From assembly GCA_022841705.1 (NCBI GenBank), contig JALHQZ010000019.1:1-36881 (forward strand): a DNA stretch of 36,881 nt, in the 5' to 3' direction. The stretch's first letter is position 1. Each line of letters begins with the position of its first letter. Under the pieces are notes generated by a model, which saw nothing but the letters and a program-made list of their open reading frames with translations, made no database searches and was not told the origin of the DNA. Below, piece by piece: positions 7,301 to 15,300 of this stretch. The stretch comes from Pirellulales bacterium (GTDB lineage Bacteria > Planctomycetota > Planctomycetia > Pirellulales > Lacipirellulaceae). The position numbers were made by a program, and so were the translations under genes.

Positions 7301-8884
7301 TTAGCGGCGTCCAACAAGAACTTTGCCTCGCGTAGGCGATTTTGAGCGCGAGATGCGCCCCAGCACACCGCCGTCTTCGTCCAACTCTTGCGCGACTGGC
7401 AGGCGACGTACTGACGGCACCCGACGTACTGGCAGCAGATCTGCGATGCGAGCGCTCTCGTCGTCGTCGTCAGCGGAACGCGACGCAGCTGGAGCCGCCC
7501 GGTTGGAGGCTTTCGGTTTGGCCGAGAGAAAGCGAATGCCTGTTGCCAGTTGGCGTCCAGCAAGCACAAACAGCAAGCAGGCAAGATAGTTGGCGGCAAT
7601 AGCGTAGGCAAGATTTGGTTCGCTCTTCGTCGCAACGTCGAGCACATCGCTCGTTGTGCGCCGATCGGTTGAGTAAAACGTGCGCGTCAGGGCGGCAGAT
7701 AGCTCTGCCGCAACATTGCCGAGAAAAGTGTTCATCGACCAGATGTTGACATAGACGTCAGCTGCAAAAGCACTTTTTCCTGTGGCTGCGTCGATGACCT
7801 TTCTGGTCAAAATGTAGCCGCCACCAGACGGCACAAGACGCGCGAAAGCCCAAGCGGAGTTTCGTTCAAAGTTGCCTTCGTTGAACACCACCGGGTCGTT
7901 CATGGCAACGACTTGGTCGAGCCCACTGCTGACCAACAGTGCTGCTTGCTCGTCAAAGTACGAAACCAGCCCCAAAAGACCGCTGATGAAAAAAGTCATG
8001 CCCAACGCGTACAAGAGCGCATATGGGGCCGTGCGCGCAATTTGCCGCGCAAAGAGGTCAGAGTCTGTAACGGCCCAGTAAGCAAACTTTGCCGCGACAA
8101 CACCGGTGGTAACTGCCATGCCTGTGGTCCCAAAAGACCCGGCGACACCGGCGACTGCGAAAGGCGCGAAAAGACCGAACAAAATGTCGAGGGCGCCGGC
8201 CTCGCTGCTGACAACCTGCGGCTCTGGTGCCTTTTTGGGCACTTTGAGAAGCGCTGCCACGCTCTGCAGCACTTTGCGCAGAGATACAAAAAGCGCCTTG
8301 GTGCGCTTTTTGTATTGTCGGAGAGTTGATTTTGGGCCGCCAAAGCCGAGAAACCCGGCCGCAACAACGGCCTCAGGAATTTCTGCTGCCAGTTCGACGA
8401 GAACGTCTTGCGCAGCGCTGTTAGTGAGCAGCTCGGGCCAGCGCACTTTGAGAGCCGCGAACAACGGCGCAGCTTCTGCGCCGAGCTCGCGGAGCTGCGC
8501 CGACACCTTTTGCATCACGGCAAAGGCGTCGCTTTCAAGACCGGGCGCAACTGCTGGTGTGAAATTGATGCACGCCGCAGAAGCTTTTTCGCTGCCATAG
8601 GCTCGCGCGTTTTCATCGGTGCTTTGCGCAAGCACCTGGAGGTCTTGCAGGCCACTCAAAGTGACCTGAATCTTTGCTGTTGCTGCGAGATATTCGCGCG
8701 ACCCGTACTGTTGCATGACGGAGAAAAGTTTGGCGCCAACAGAGCGATCGAGACGTGTGTAGTCGTTCAAGAGCAAAGATTGCGCAGCACGAAAAACGCC
8801 TTCGTTATCACCCAAGCCAATCGATTCGAGCGCACTGCGGAGAAATTCAGTCACTTTGATTTGTTGACTGACTTCCAAAGTCAT
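7301..8884 (-). CDS. Membrane protein of the tandem three-gene family, short form (527 aa)
   Basis: This paralog of the gene at 5396-7255 aligns along most of its length. It has the helical N-terminal domain with DYTRLD, WPELL near 149, GALD before a hydrophobic block of about 30 residues, a second hydrophobic block, a GGGYI motif, a YVNIW motif and a terminal span followed by AGRQLA. The C-terminal ~80 residues are Arg/Ser/Asp rich and diverged, with no Gly repeat. There is no signal peptide at the N-terminus. Membrane insertion is inferred from three hydrophobic blocks. No known family is recognised; a structural membrane protein is plausible. Confidence 0.85.
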   Translation of the reverse strand: MTLEVSQQIKVTEFLRSALESIGLGDNEGVFRAAQSLLLNDYTRLDRSVGAKLFSVMQQYGSREYLAATAKIQVTLSGLQDLQVLAQSTDENARAYGSEKASAACINFTPAVAPGLESDAFAVMQKVSAQLRELGAEAAPLFAALKVRWPELLTNSAAQDVLVELAAEIPEAVVAAGFLGFGGPKSTLRQYKKRTKALFVSLRKVLQSVAALLKVPKKAPEPQVVSSEAGALDILFGLFAPFAVAGVAGSFGTTGMAVTTGVVAAKFAYWAVTDSDLFARQIARTAPYALLYALGMTFFISGLLGLVSYFDEQAALLVSSGLDQVVAMNDPVVFNEGNFERNSAWAFARLVPSGGGYILTRKVIDAATGKSAFAADVYVNIWSMNTFLGNVAAELSAALTRTFYSTDRRTTSDVLDVATKSEPNLAYAIAANYLACLLFVLAGRQLATGIRFLSAKPKASNRAAPAASRSADDDDESARIADLLPVRRVPSVRRLPVAQELDEDGGVLGRISRSKSPTRGKVLVGRR

Positions 8885-8895
8885 CTTTCAATTTG

Positions 8896-8904
8896 TTTTT
8901 TTTT
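8896..8904 (-). promoter_or_regulatory. A9 tract and TTGAAAG leader
   Basis: On the minus strand an A9 tract precedes CAAA and then TTGAAAG, directly abutting the ATG at 8884. The match with the leader of the gene at 7255 is the best evidence for a shared promoter or leader motif in this element. Confidence 0.5.
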
Positions 8905-8936
8905 GACCACCACTTGAATTACTCCGAACGAGTGCT

Positions 8937-10442
8937 TCACTCTTCTTCAGATGACGACGACGATGACGAAGAGCTGCTGCTGCTGGTTTCGCTGCCGCTG
9001 CCCGACTCTTCCTCTTCTTCTTCTTTTTCGATGCGCAATCCACAGCCCGTCTGTGCTATGGTCTTTTCACCTCGTCGCCCGGTCTTCTTCTTCTTTTTCC
9101 GATCGCTCTTGGCATCGGCGTCTTTCTTCTTCGGGCGTGGGTTTGAGTCTGGTTCAGGGCTTCGCGGGCGCTTGGGGACCTCGTTCAGGCGGCCTGCGTT
9201 GGCAAGATCTTTGTCGGTAAACACGTAGGCCGCGTCGCTTCGCACTGTCGTCGTCGTTTTGCCGCCAGAGGACGAGCGCCCGGGCTTCGACTTGCTCATG
9301 ACGTGCGCGTGGTGGTACTGACCGCGCCACTTGCCCGCAGACTCAACTATGGCGCTCGGAGAGGCGCGACTCATCGTTTGTCGAGCGGCGAGATTGGGTC
9401 CAAAGGCTAGCGTTTTCTCTGCGTTGGCGACAAACTCGGCCGGGTTCGAGTGCACGTCAATCAAGCTGGTGACGAGCGCCGAAATTGAGCTGTAGGTTGC
9501 GCGCTCAGCCACCTTGGCTGCAACGGCTTCGCGGAGGCGCGCATGCAGCGGAACTCCGATGCCGTACAGGCGCACATAGTTGTCGTCGGCTTCGTCGCCC
9601 TTGCGGCGATTGAAAATCTGCCACACTGGCGTCAGTCGGTCGTCGAGCATCTCGATCGACCTTTCGACGACCGCCAGCGCTTCGTTGTCGTAGACGCCTT
9701 CGATGTGGTTGAGCGCGCCAAAGATCGGCAGCATGTAGTAGGGCAGCACGGCAAATGCGGCGAGGCGCACCGCAATCAACAACGGGTCGTCCTGAACTTC
9801 CTCAAACTCGCCCGGTTTCGGGCCGCGTCGCACACCGCTCTGCTCAATCGCCTTATCTAATGCCACTTCCTTGGTGAAGCGCACCAGACCGTCGCTGACA
9901 AAGCCGCTCTGTGGATTTTCAGCGAGGCGCAGTGGTGCGGCGGCGTCGGTCGAGTCTTCGGCCGACAGCTCGCGAAACGTCGTCACAAACTGGCGCGCCG
10001 CGCGCAACATCGGCGTCAAAGTGCGCATTCCTGGCTTGGCGGAAATGACGTCGACAACGGTGCTGGCGAGCGGCGGCAGCTGCTCAAAGAGTCTGATAAC
10101 GACGCTCGGCCAGCGCGCCAGCTGAACGGAGCTGTCTGAGAGAACGTCAAATGACGCGAGCAGGTTCTGACGAATTTCGCGCAACCCCTCGGCAAGCACG
10201 CCGTCGTCTTCGCCGATAGTTTCGCGCAGAGTCTCGGCGCGGAGCGACCGCGTGCCAGGTGCCAGCGAACCAACCTCTGACACAAACCAATCCAATTCGA
10301 GCACTGCCGCGCGCAAATCTCCATTCTCCAGCGTCTCGATAGCGCTTTGCGCCAGCGTTGCTTCGACGCGATCCGCAAAGTTGTTGCTCTTGGCAAACGT
10401 TTTTTCAAGTTCGCGAATTGTTTCGGCGGCAAAATCAGTCAT
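8937..10442 (-). CDS. Third, diverged member of the tandem family with Lys and Ser/Glu tail (501 aa)
   Basis: The order of elements matches the two genes that follow it in the transcription direction: a helical N-terminal domain, a conserved ARWP motif in the same position as ARWPELL, a helix of the type Arg-x-Phe-x-x-x-x-Arg-Glu, and one hydrophobic segment (residues around 225-245). Overall similarity is low, so common descent is inferred. The C-terminus has a Lys-rich nuclear-localisation-like stretch followed by about 35 residues of only Glu, Ser, Gly and Thr, a likely casein-kinase-2 substrate. The ATG at 10442 was chosen; an upstream TTG at 10451 is not needed. Confidence 0.8.
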   Translation of the reverse strand: MTDFAAETIRELEKTFAKSNNFADRVEATLAQSAIETLENGDLRAAVLELDWFVSEVGSLAPGTRSLRAETLRETIGEDDGVLAEGLREIRQNLLASFDVLSDSSVQLARWPSVVIRLFEQLPPLASTVVDVISAKPGMRTLTPMLRAARQFVTTFRELSAEDSTDAAAPLRLAENPQSGFVSDGLVRFTKEVALDKAIEQSGVRRGPKPGEFEEVQDDPLLIAVRLAAFAVLPYYMLPIFGALNHIEGVYDNEALAVVERSIEMLDDRLTPVWQIFNRRKGDEADDNYVRLYGIGVPLHARLREAVAAKVAERATYSSISALVTSLIDVHSNPAEFVANAEKTLAFGPNLAARQTMSRASPSAIVESAGKWRGQYHHAHVMSKSKPGRSSSGGKTTTTVRSDAAYVFTDKDLANAGRLNEVPKRPRSPEPDSNPRPKKKDADAKSDRKKKKKTGRRGEKTIAQTGCGLRIEKEEEEEESGSGSETSSSSSSSSSSSSEEE

Positions 10443-10454
10443 GCGTGGCAAATT

Positions 10455-11576
10455 TTAAAAACTGATAAGGTCCTCCTCTTCCTCGTCGTCGTCGTCGCTC
10501 GCGCTGCGCTGACGTTTGGCCATGCCTGCATATTCGCCACTGTCGTCGGCATCTTCTTCCTCTTCGTCTTCGGTGGTCGTGGCCGCGTCGTCGTCATCTT
10601 CGTCGCTGCCTTGGTTGTCGGAGACGTTTTCGTCGCTCGTTTCTTCTTCAGAGACCGGCTCGGCCTGCGCAGCATACTCGTAAAGATCGACAGAGGCAAA
10701 ATTGCGCTTGCGCAAACGGCGCGTTCCGCACACAATGCCGGCGGGCGCCTCGATCGCATCGAGAGCCGCGCACTCCTCCGCCAGCTCCTTGGCTGCAAGA
10801 GCCTCTTTCGAAACGGGCTCGGCGCCGCCGTCTGCTTCTTCCTCGGTCCCGATCTCGTCTTCGTCGCCCTCCTCGCCCTCCTCATCTTCGTCGCCCTCTT
10901 CGTCGCCCTCCTCGGGGAGCGAGTCCTCCGAGTCAATGATTTCGCGCACGGCTGCCTCGACCTCGGCGGTTTCGGCGAGCAGGTCGGGGTCGTTGCGCTC
11001 GAGGTAGGCGCGCACCTCTTCTTTGGTGCCCTTGATTTCTTTGGGCGCAATGACGACGCAGCTTTCCGGGTCGACGGCGTGCGCCGCAAACTCGTTCGAG
11101 TCGACGTAGCGGCGCGCGTCGGTGCAGAAGAGGCTCGCGATTCCGAGCGCATTGTCGAAGAGCTCGAGCACAGCCGCGCGGTGATGCACGACACTCTTGT
11201 AGGCTTTCGCGGGCGATTTGCCATTGAGTTCGGCGAAATGCATGACCCAGGTGACGATGGCATTGCAGTAGGTTTGAAAGCGTTTGTAATGCTCGAGCAC
11301 ATTCTCGCTGGCGTACTCGGTCAGACCGGACTGCTCGGCCAGCTCGATTGCCGTCTTAATCTGCTGGTTGATGTGGCGAGCGTCGTTGAGCGTGTCGGGC
11401 GTCAGCTGCGTCATGTGCTTGTACGCAGTGCTGCGGCCCGTCTTGCTCGTGCGCACAATCGAGATTTTTTTGAAAAAGCTGCGCATCGGCTTCAGCATCT
11501 CGGCAAGGTCCTTGCGCACATCTTCGAAGCCGCCTTTGTAGCGCGCTTTGACTCGTTTCACGTCGATTTGGGCCAT
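10455..11576 (-). CDS. Acidic-tailed 373-aa protein, unknown
   Basis: The first ~170 residues are basic to neutral and helical, with Lys/Arg clusters near the start (residues 6-12 and 30-45) and aromatic residues around 90-115. The rest is extremely acidic, with long Asp/Glu runs interrupted by an Arg/Lys patch near 290 and a basic KRQR motif close to the end. Such basic-head, acidic-tail proteins are often nucleic-acid or histone-interacting, which is inference only. The gene ends 12 bp before the start of the gene at 8937-10442 and is co-directional with it. The start is the ATG at 11576, not the in-frame GTG at 11594. Confidence 0.8.
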   Translation of the reverse strand: MAQIDVKRVKARYKGGFEDVRKDLAEMLKPMRSFFKKISIVRTSKTGRSTAYKHMTQLTPDTLNDARHINQQIKTAIELAEQSGLTEYASENVLEHYKRFQTYCNAIVTWVMHFAELNGKSPAKAYKSVVHHRAAVLELFDNALGIASLFCTDARRYVDSNEFAAHAVDPESCVVIAPKEIKGTKEEVRAYLERNDPDLLAETAEVEAAVREIIDSEDSLPEEGDEEGDEDEEGEEGDEDEIGTEEEADGGAEPVSKEALAAKELAEECAALDAIEAPAGIVCGTRRLRKRNFASVDLYEYAAQAEPVSEEETSDENVSDNQGSDEDDDDAATTTEDEEEEDADDSGEYAGMAKRQRSASDDDDEEEEDLISF

Positions 11577-11680
11577 TCGATCTCTTTTCTTCACCGCACA
11601 CTCAAGCTTGCTCTTTTTGTTTCTCTTTTCAGGCCGAAAATGGGGGTTTGGACCAAATGTGCATTTTCAATTTCTCTCTT

Positions 11681-11944
11681 TCAGACAGTCTGATAGTTGC
11701 GCTGCTGGCGATTGCGACACAGCTTGACTGCAATCGCAGCGAGCAGCAAGCCAATGGTAACGCCCGCCACAACGTAGACCCACAACGGCACGCCAGAGTC
11801 GGCGACGAGGCAGGTGCACGTCAGACCAGCAGCGCTGCACGCGAAATTCGCCACATCTGACTTCTCACCTCCGCAACCTTGGACGCATTTGTTCAAGCAA
11901 GTCCCGTCGCCGCACTCAATCAGCGTGCACTCAATAAAACTCAT
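11681..11944 (-). CDS. Small Cys-rich type III membrane protein (87 aa)
   Basis: The N-terminal ~50 residues contain eight cysteines (6, 11, 16, 20, 24, 36, 43, 45). One clear membrane span (about 52-75) and a short basic cytoplasmic tail follow. There is no cleavable signal peptide, so the Cys-rich domain is probably translocated by the span itself, and the even cysteine number fits four disulfides. Small disulfide-bonded, membrane-anchored proteins of this type occur in virion entry complexes of large DNA viruses, but no homology is claimed. The ATG at 11944 was chosen over 12088 because it follows an A8 tract (11968-11975), and the longer frame overlaps another small gene. Confidence 0.7.
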   Translation of the reverse strand: MSFIECTLIECGDGTCLNKCVQGCGGEKSDVANFACSAAGLTCTCLVADSGVPLWVYVVAGVTIGLLLAAIAVKLCRNRQQRNYQTV

Positions 11945-11973
11945 AGTGTCGCCAGAAACGCCCTGTGTTTTTT

Positions 11974-12162
11974 TTAGTGTCCGGTCAAAAATGCCATTTG
12001 TGGCTTCTTGCGTGCCGCCGAATGCCCGCTTTGCAGCTTTGCCATTGTACGATAGATGACCCCTAAAAGAATCTGGCTGGCCCGCCACCCCCGACAGTAA
12101 ACAATTGGCACAGCGAGAGCGCTCTCGTCTTCACTTTCTTCAGCGCGCTCAGAAGGAGACAT
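11974..12162 (-). CDS. Possible micro-gene, 62 aa
   Basis: This short frame sits exactly in the space between the A8 tract of the gene below and the divergent start at 12191. Its first 20 residues are Ser/Glu rich, then hydrophobic and basic residues alternate. Its ATG lies 28 bp from the divergent methyltransferase start, a spacing like the divergent pair at 13828/13857. The product is not recognised. A non-coding spacer is the alternative. Confidence 0.45.
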   Translation of the reverse strand: MSPSERAEESEDESALAVPIVYCRGWRASQILLGVIYRTMAKLQSGHSAARKKPQMAFLTGH

Positions 12163-12190
12163 TCTTGATCGAGTGAGTTCTCTGCAAACA

Positions 12191-13522
12191 ATGAATTCGC
12201 GCAAGCGAAAGAGCGTAGGCGACGAGAGCATTTTCGATGTTGTCGAGGAGCGCGAGCGCGTGCGTGCTGGTCGCACGGCCGGCGCGCGGCGCGTTCGTGC
12301 CAAGTCTGTGGCGGCGCTCAAAGAGGCCGTGGCGCTGCTTGAGAGTGGCGGCGGCGAAGACGACCTTGATGCGGAGAGGCGTGCGCTGGAGAGCATTCAG
12401 GCGCATACGCGCGAGCTGCGCGTTCGCACCGCCGATCGACACATGACCGAGTTGCGACGCCGCGCTGCCGCCGTGTTTCGTCTGGCTCCCGAGCAACTTG
12501 AGACGCGTGCATCGCTGATCATTGCCGACCCGCCGTGGTCCTATGACAATCCGAGCCAGGAGAACGGCACGAAGCGCCACTATGATACGATGAGCGATAG
12601 CGCGATCGAGCAGCTGCCAGTGGGCGGACTCGCTGGCGAAGACTCGGCGCTGCTGCTCTGGGCAACGCTGCCCAAGCTGCGCGCCGCTCTGCAGGTGATG
12701 GAGGCGTGGGGCTTCAAGTACACCACTGTATTTATGGTCTGGATCAAAGTGCAGCGCTACATGGCGCGGCCGCGCGTCGGTCTCGGCACCTACACGAAAT
12801 CAAACGCCGAACTGGTGCTGCTCGGCACGCGCGGCTCGCACAACATCAAGGCGCGCGCCAAAGGCTTCAATCGCATCAACGTTCTACTGTCGCAGCCGGC
12901 CGAACACTCGCGCAAGCCGGCCGTCGTGCGCCGCATCGCCGTCGAGCTGTTTGGAGACTTGCCGCGCTTTGAGCTCTTTTGCCGCGCGTCGGACAGCGAC
13001 TGGGTCGCCTGGGGCAATCAGGCCGACCAGAGCCAGGGTCGCGTCGAATCGAAGCCAGAGCACGAGCGGCACGCCGCAACGATGCTGTTTCAGCGCCGCA
13101 ACAAGTTGCACTCGAGCTCTTTTCGCGCGCCAATTGGCCCGGCGCTCACAGACGCGCGACGCCACCGCCTCTACGCCGCATCAACGGCGCATCCGGGTCG
13201 CCACGACCAGCACACGTGCATGCGCAAAAACGAAGCCATTTTTATCAAAGGCGAGCAGCAGCAGGAGGAAGGCGCGGAAGAAGTGGATGAGGATGACGAC
13301 GAGCTCTACAACAACTCGATGTTGACCGAGTACGGCGAGGCAGCGACGCTGGAGCGCCGCCTCAACAAGCGCCATCCGGTCTACACGGAGCTGAGCGAGC
13401 GGCAGGTGCGCGACAACCTGCCGCTGATACGCAGCGAGCAGCGGCTCAACTCAGACAAGCTGTTTGCATACAACTACGCCAAGCCTACGGCAACTAGCCT
13501 CAGAGTCACTTTCCCCCAATGA
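12191..13522 (+). CDS. MT-A70 family N6-adenine methyltransferase
   Basis: The core (about residues 100-275) has the hallmark Asp-Pro-Pro-Trp catalytic motif at 113-116, followed by a Tyr/Asp substrate loop. It then has the family's Trp-x-x-x-Pro-x-Leu helix, a WGF-x-Y-x-T strand with Trp-Ile-Lys, and the Asn-x-x-Glu-x-x-Leu-x-Gly segment that binds S-adenosylmethionine. The family methylates N6 of adenine in RNA (METTL3/METTL14) or DNA; the substrate here is unknown. The N-terminal ~100 residues are Arg/Glu-rich and helical. A ~165-residue C-terminal extension with an acidic stretch is not part of the family core. The start is the ATG at 12191 (the upstream GTG is disregarded). Confidence 0.9.
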   Translation: MNSRKRKSVGDESIFDVVEERERVRAGRTAGARRVRAKSVAALKEAVALLESGGGEDDLDAERRALESIQAHTRELRVRTADRHMTELRRRAAAVFRLAPEQLETRASLIIADPPWSYDNPSQENGTKRHYDTMSDSAIEQLPVGGLAGEDSALLLWATLPKLRAALQVMEAWGFKYTTVFMVWIKVQRYMARPRVGLGTYTKSNAELVLLGTRGSHNIKARAKGFNRINVLLSQPAEHSRKPAVVRRIAVELFGDLPRFELFCRASDSDWVAWGNQADQSQGRVESKPEHERHAATMLFQRRNKLHSSSFRAPIGPALTDARRHRLYAASTAHPGRHDQHTCMRKNEAIFIKGEQQQEEGAEEVDEDDDELYNNSMLTEYGEAATLERRLNKRHPVYTELSERQVRDNLPLIRSEQRLNSDKLFAYNYAKPTATSLRVTFPQ

Positions 13523-13549
13523 AAAAAAAAAGAGTGCATTTCATTTCTG

Positions 13550-13828
13550 CTACAGAAAGCGAACTGCATAGGTCTCAATTTCGGTATCGTCGTCAATAGC
13601 GCGCTCAATACCCACGCCGAGCGTTTTTGCCGCATCGGCAAACTGTGCCGCGCTGATACCTTCAAAACGCACCTGAACCTCGCTGCGAGATCGCAACATC
13701 CACGTGGCAATCATCAATGCGTGCGGTGCATTGTCGGCCTTGATCAAAAAGACATCCGACAGACCAAATTCGCGCTTGCAAACATCGAAAACATTGTCGA
13801 CGGTGACTTCGACAGCATCATTGCTCAT
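13550..13828 (-). CDS. Hypothetical 92-residue protein
   Basis: This small soluble protein is about half acidic and ends in an alternating pattern that could form two strands and two helices. No motif is recognised. The start at 13828 has a GGAAAG-ATG leader like other genes. It converges on the methyltransferase gene (27 bp apart) and diverges from the secreted protein at 13857, with only 28 bp between starts. Confidence 0.7.
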   Translation of the reverse strand: MSNDAVEVTVDNVFDVCKREFGLSDVFLIKADNAPHALMIATWMLRSRSEVQVRFEGISAAQFADAAKTLGVGIERAIDDDTEIETYAVRFL

Positions 13829-13856
13829 CTTTCCGAAAAAACCTCCAAGTGTGACT
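13829..13856. promoter_or_regulatory. 28-bp divergent start region
   Basis: Starts at 13828 (minus) and 13857 (plus) are separated by 28 bp containing an A6 tract (T6 on the other strand). Both promoters must sit here or inside the opposite gene. Confidence 0.4.
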
Positions 13857-14231
13857 ATGATGATTGTTTTTCTTATGCTAGCGCTGGCGGCGGCCACTGT
13901 TTTGCAGACACCGAGCGACCCAGTCGAGTTTCTTCTCGGCGACCTGCAGCTAGTGCCGCCGGGCATGGTTGTGACGCTACAGACGACGTCGATTGCGCTT
14001 TTGAAGCTGGCGTACGTGATACCGATCGACGGCTCGCTGGTGCCGTGGTGGTGCAATGCGACTGGCAGCTCGTGGGTTGGCATGGACGCAGTGCAGTCGT
14101 GGGTGTTGTACACAAACATCGTGCAGGGCTGCGCGTTCCAGGTCAAATTCGTGACGCCCAACTTCTCCTGGGGTCTCAACGTCACCATTCCGAGCTGGAC
14201 GGCGACCGCCAATGCACTCGTGTTTGAATGA
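13857..14231 (+). CDS. Secreted or luminal glycoprotein, 124 aa
   Basis: The first ~17 residues form a clean signal peptide (Met-Met start, Leu/Ala-rich core). The mature part is Trp/Val/Leu rich, looks like a beta-sandwich, has two cysteines and three N-glycosylation sequons (NAT, NFS, NVT), and lacks a membrane anchor. A secreted or ER-luminal protein is inferred; no family is recognised. The longer frame from 13704 is antisense to the neighbouring gene and was discarded. It is followed after 27 bp by another signal-peptide protein in the same direction. Confidence 0.75.
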   Translation: MMIVFLMLALAAATVLQTPSDPVEFLLGDLQLVPPGMVVTLQTTSIALLKLAYVIPIDGSLVPWWCNATGSSWVGMDAVQSWVLYTNIVQGCAFQVKFVTPNFSWGLNVTIPSWTATANALVFE

Positions 14232-14258
14232 AGAGAGAAAAAAGAAACACCGCCAACT

Positions 14259-15266
14259 ATGTTTACACTGCTCGCTCTTGTTTCTCTTGCAGCCGCGCTG
14301 TCGCAAGACTGCCCCGATGGCACCGATTACTGCGCCGATGACACCGAAGTGTGCATTGAGAACAAGTTCTGCGTCAGCGCGCAGATCGAAAACTATCCGT
14401 CGGCGCTGTTTGCTGCCGGTTTCGGCAGCTTCTTCGTGCCGCAAGACAGCACGCAGCAGGCCGCCTGTCTCGAGAGCGTGCAGGACGACCTGCAGGACCT
14501 CTTCACTGCAATGCAGCAGTTTGAAAATGGCGACATTGCCGACGCGGCGACCAACGTCTTTGCCGGCTTTCAGGGCGCGTTTGGCGTCGTTCAGAACTGC
14601 CAAGGCAACGGCCCGTCGTTCTGGGACGATGTGCTAACGGTGTTTGAGTACGTTGCCGATTACTTTTGCGCGCCGTGCGGCGCCATTTTCGACGGCATCC
14701 AGTTTGTGGTCAACGGCGTCGACATCATGGACGACTGGGTCAGCATGGTCAAGCAGTGCGGCTACAACGCGTCGCCGACCGACGACGACTGGGTCGCGTG
14801 CGGCCAGATGTTTGGCGACTCGATTCAGCGCATCTACGACGTCTCGACTGCGCGTGCGAAATTCGAAGCTGGCGTTTCGGGTGCCAGCGGCAACGACGAC
14901 GACAGCAATTGCGCCGAAGACGACGACGAGTGCGGTTGCACATGGAGCGAAGAGGGTCAATGCGCCACAGAAATCGGTGGCTGCGCGGCTGCGTGCGTCG
15001 GAACGTGGGGCGCCGCATGCCTCAGCTGCCTCAAGGCAATCGACGACTGCCAGGAGTGCATTTGCTACTACGTCTGCAAGTACAACGGGCCTGGCAAAAT
15101 CGCATACCAGATATGCCCCAGTCAGTACGAAAACTGCGGCGACGGCAGCCAAGTTTTCCAGGACGACGGCGAAAAGAAAGCCGACGTGCTCGTCATCGCA
15201 GACGATGAGCTTACCACCGAGGCCGACCTCTTTGTCGAGATTGCTTTCAGTGGCGATGATGAGTGA
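14259..15266 (+). CDS. Secreted Cys-rich protein, 335 aa
   Basis: A short signal peptide (about 1-15) is followed by a compact Cys cluster of four cysteines (about 18-38). A helical middle region with scattered Cys follows, then an Asp-rich linker (about 212-225). A second dense Cys cluster with more than ten cysteines (about 226-275) precedes an acidic C-terminal tail. There is no membrane anchor. The Cys spacing suggests many disulfides and export through the secretory pathway. The first cluster superficially resembles granulin/EGF-like modules, without a firm match. The A6 tract just upstream of the ATG is typical of this element. Confidence 0.8.
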   Translation: MFTLLALVSLAAALSQDCPDGTDYCADDTEVCIENKFCVSAQIENYPSALFAAGFGSFFVPQDSTQQAACLESVQDDLQDLFTAMQQFENGDIADAATNVFAGFQGAFGVVQNCQGNGPSFWDDVLTVFEYVADYFCAPCGAIFDGIQFVVNGVDIMDDWVSMVKQCGYNASPTDDDWVACGQMFGDSIQRIYDVSTARAKFEAGVSGASGNDDDSNCAEDDDECGCTWSEEGQCATEIGGCAAACVGTWGAACLSCLKAIDDCQECICYYVCKYNGPGKIAYQICPSQYENCGDGSQVFQDDGEKKADVLVIADDELTTEADLFVEIAFSGDDE

Positions 15267-15300
15267 AGAGGCTGGTAAGAGTTCAATTGGTTCGAGTAGC

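Noticed and set aside
12150..12158. AGAAGGAGA as a Shine-Dalgarno site
   Set aside because: It is 30-40 bases from the ATG at 12191, and no other gene has such a site. The gene content is eukaryote-associated.
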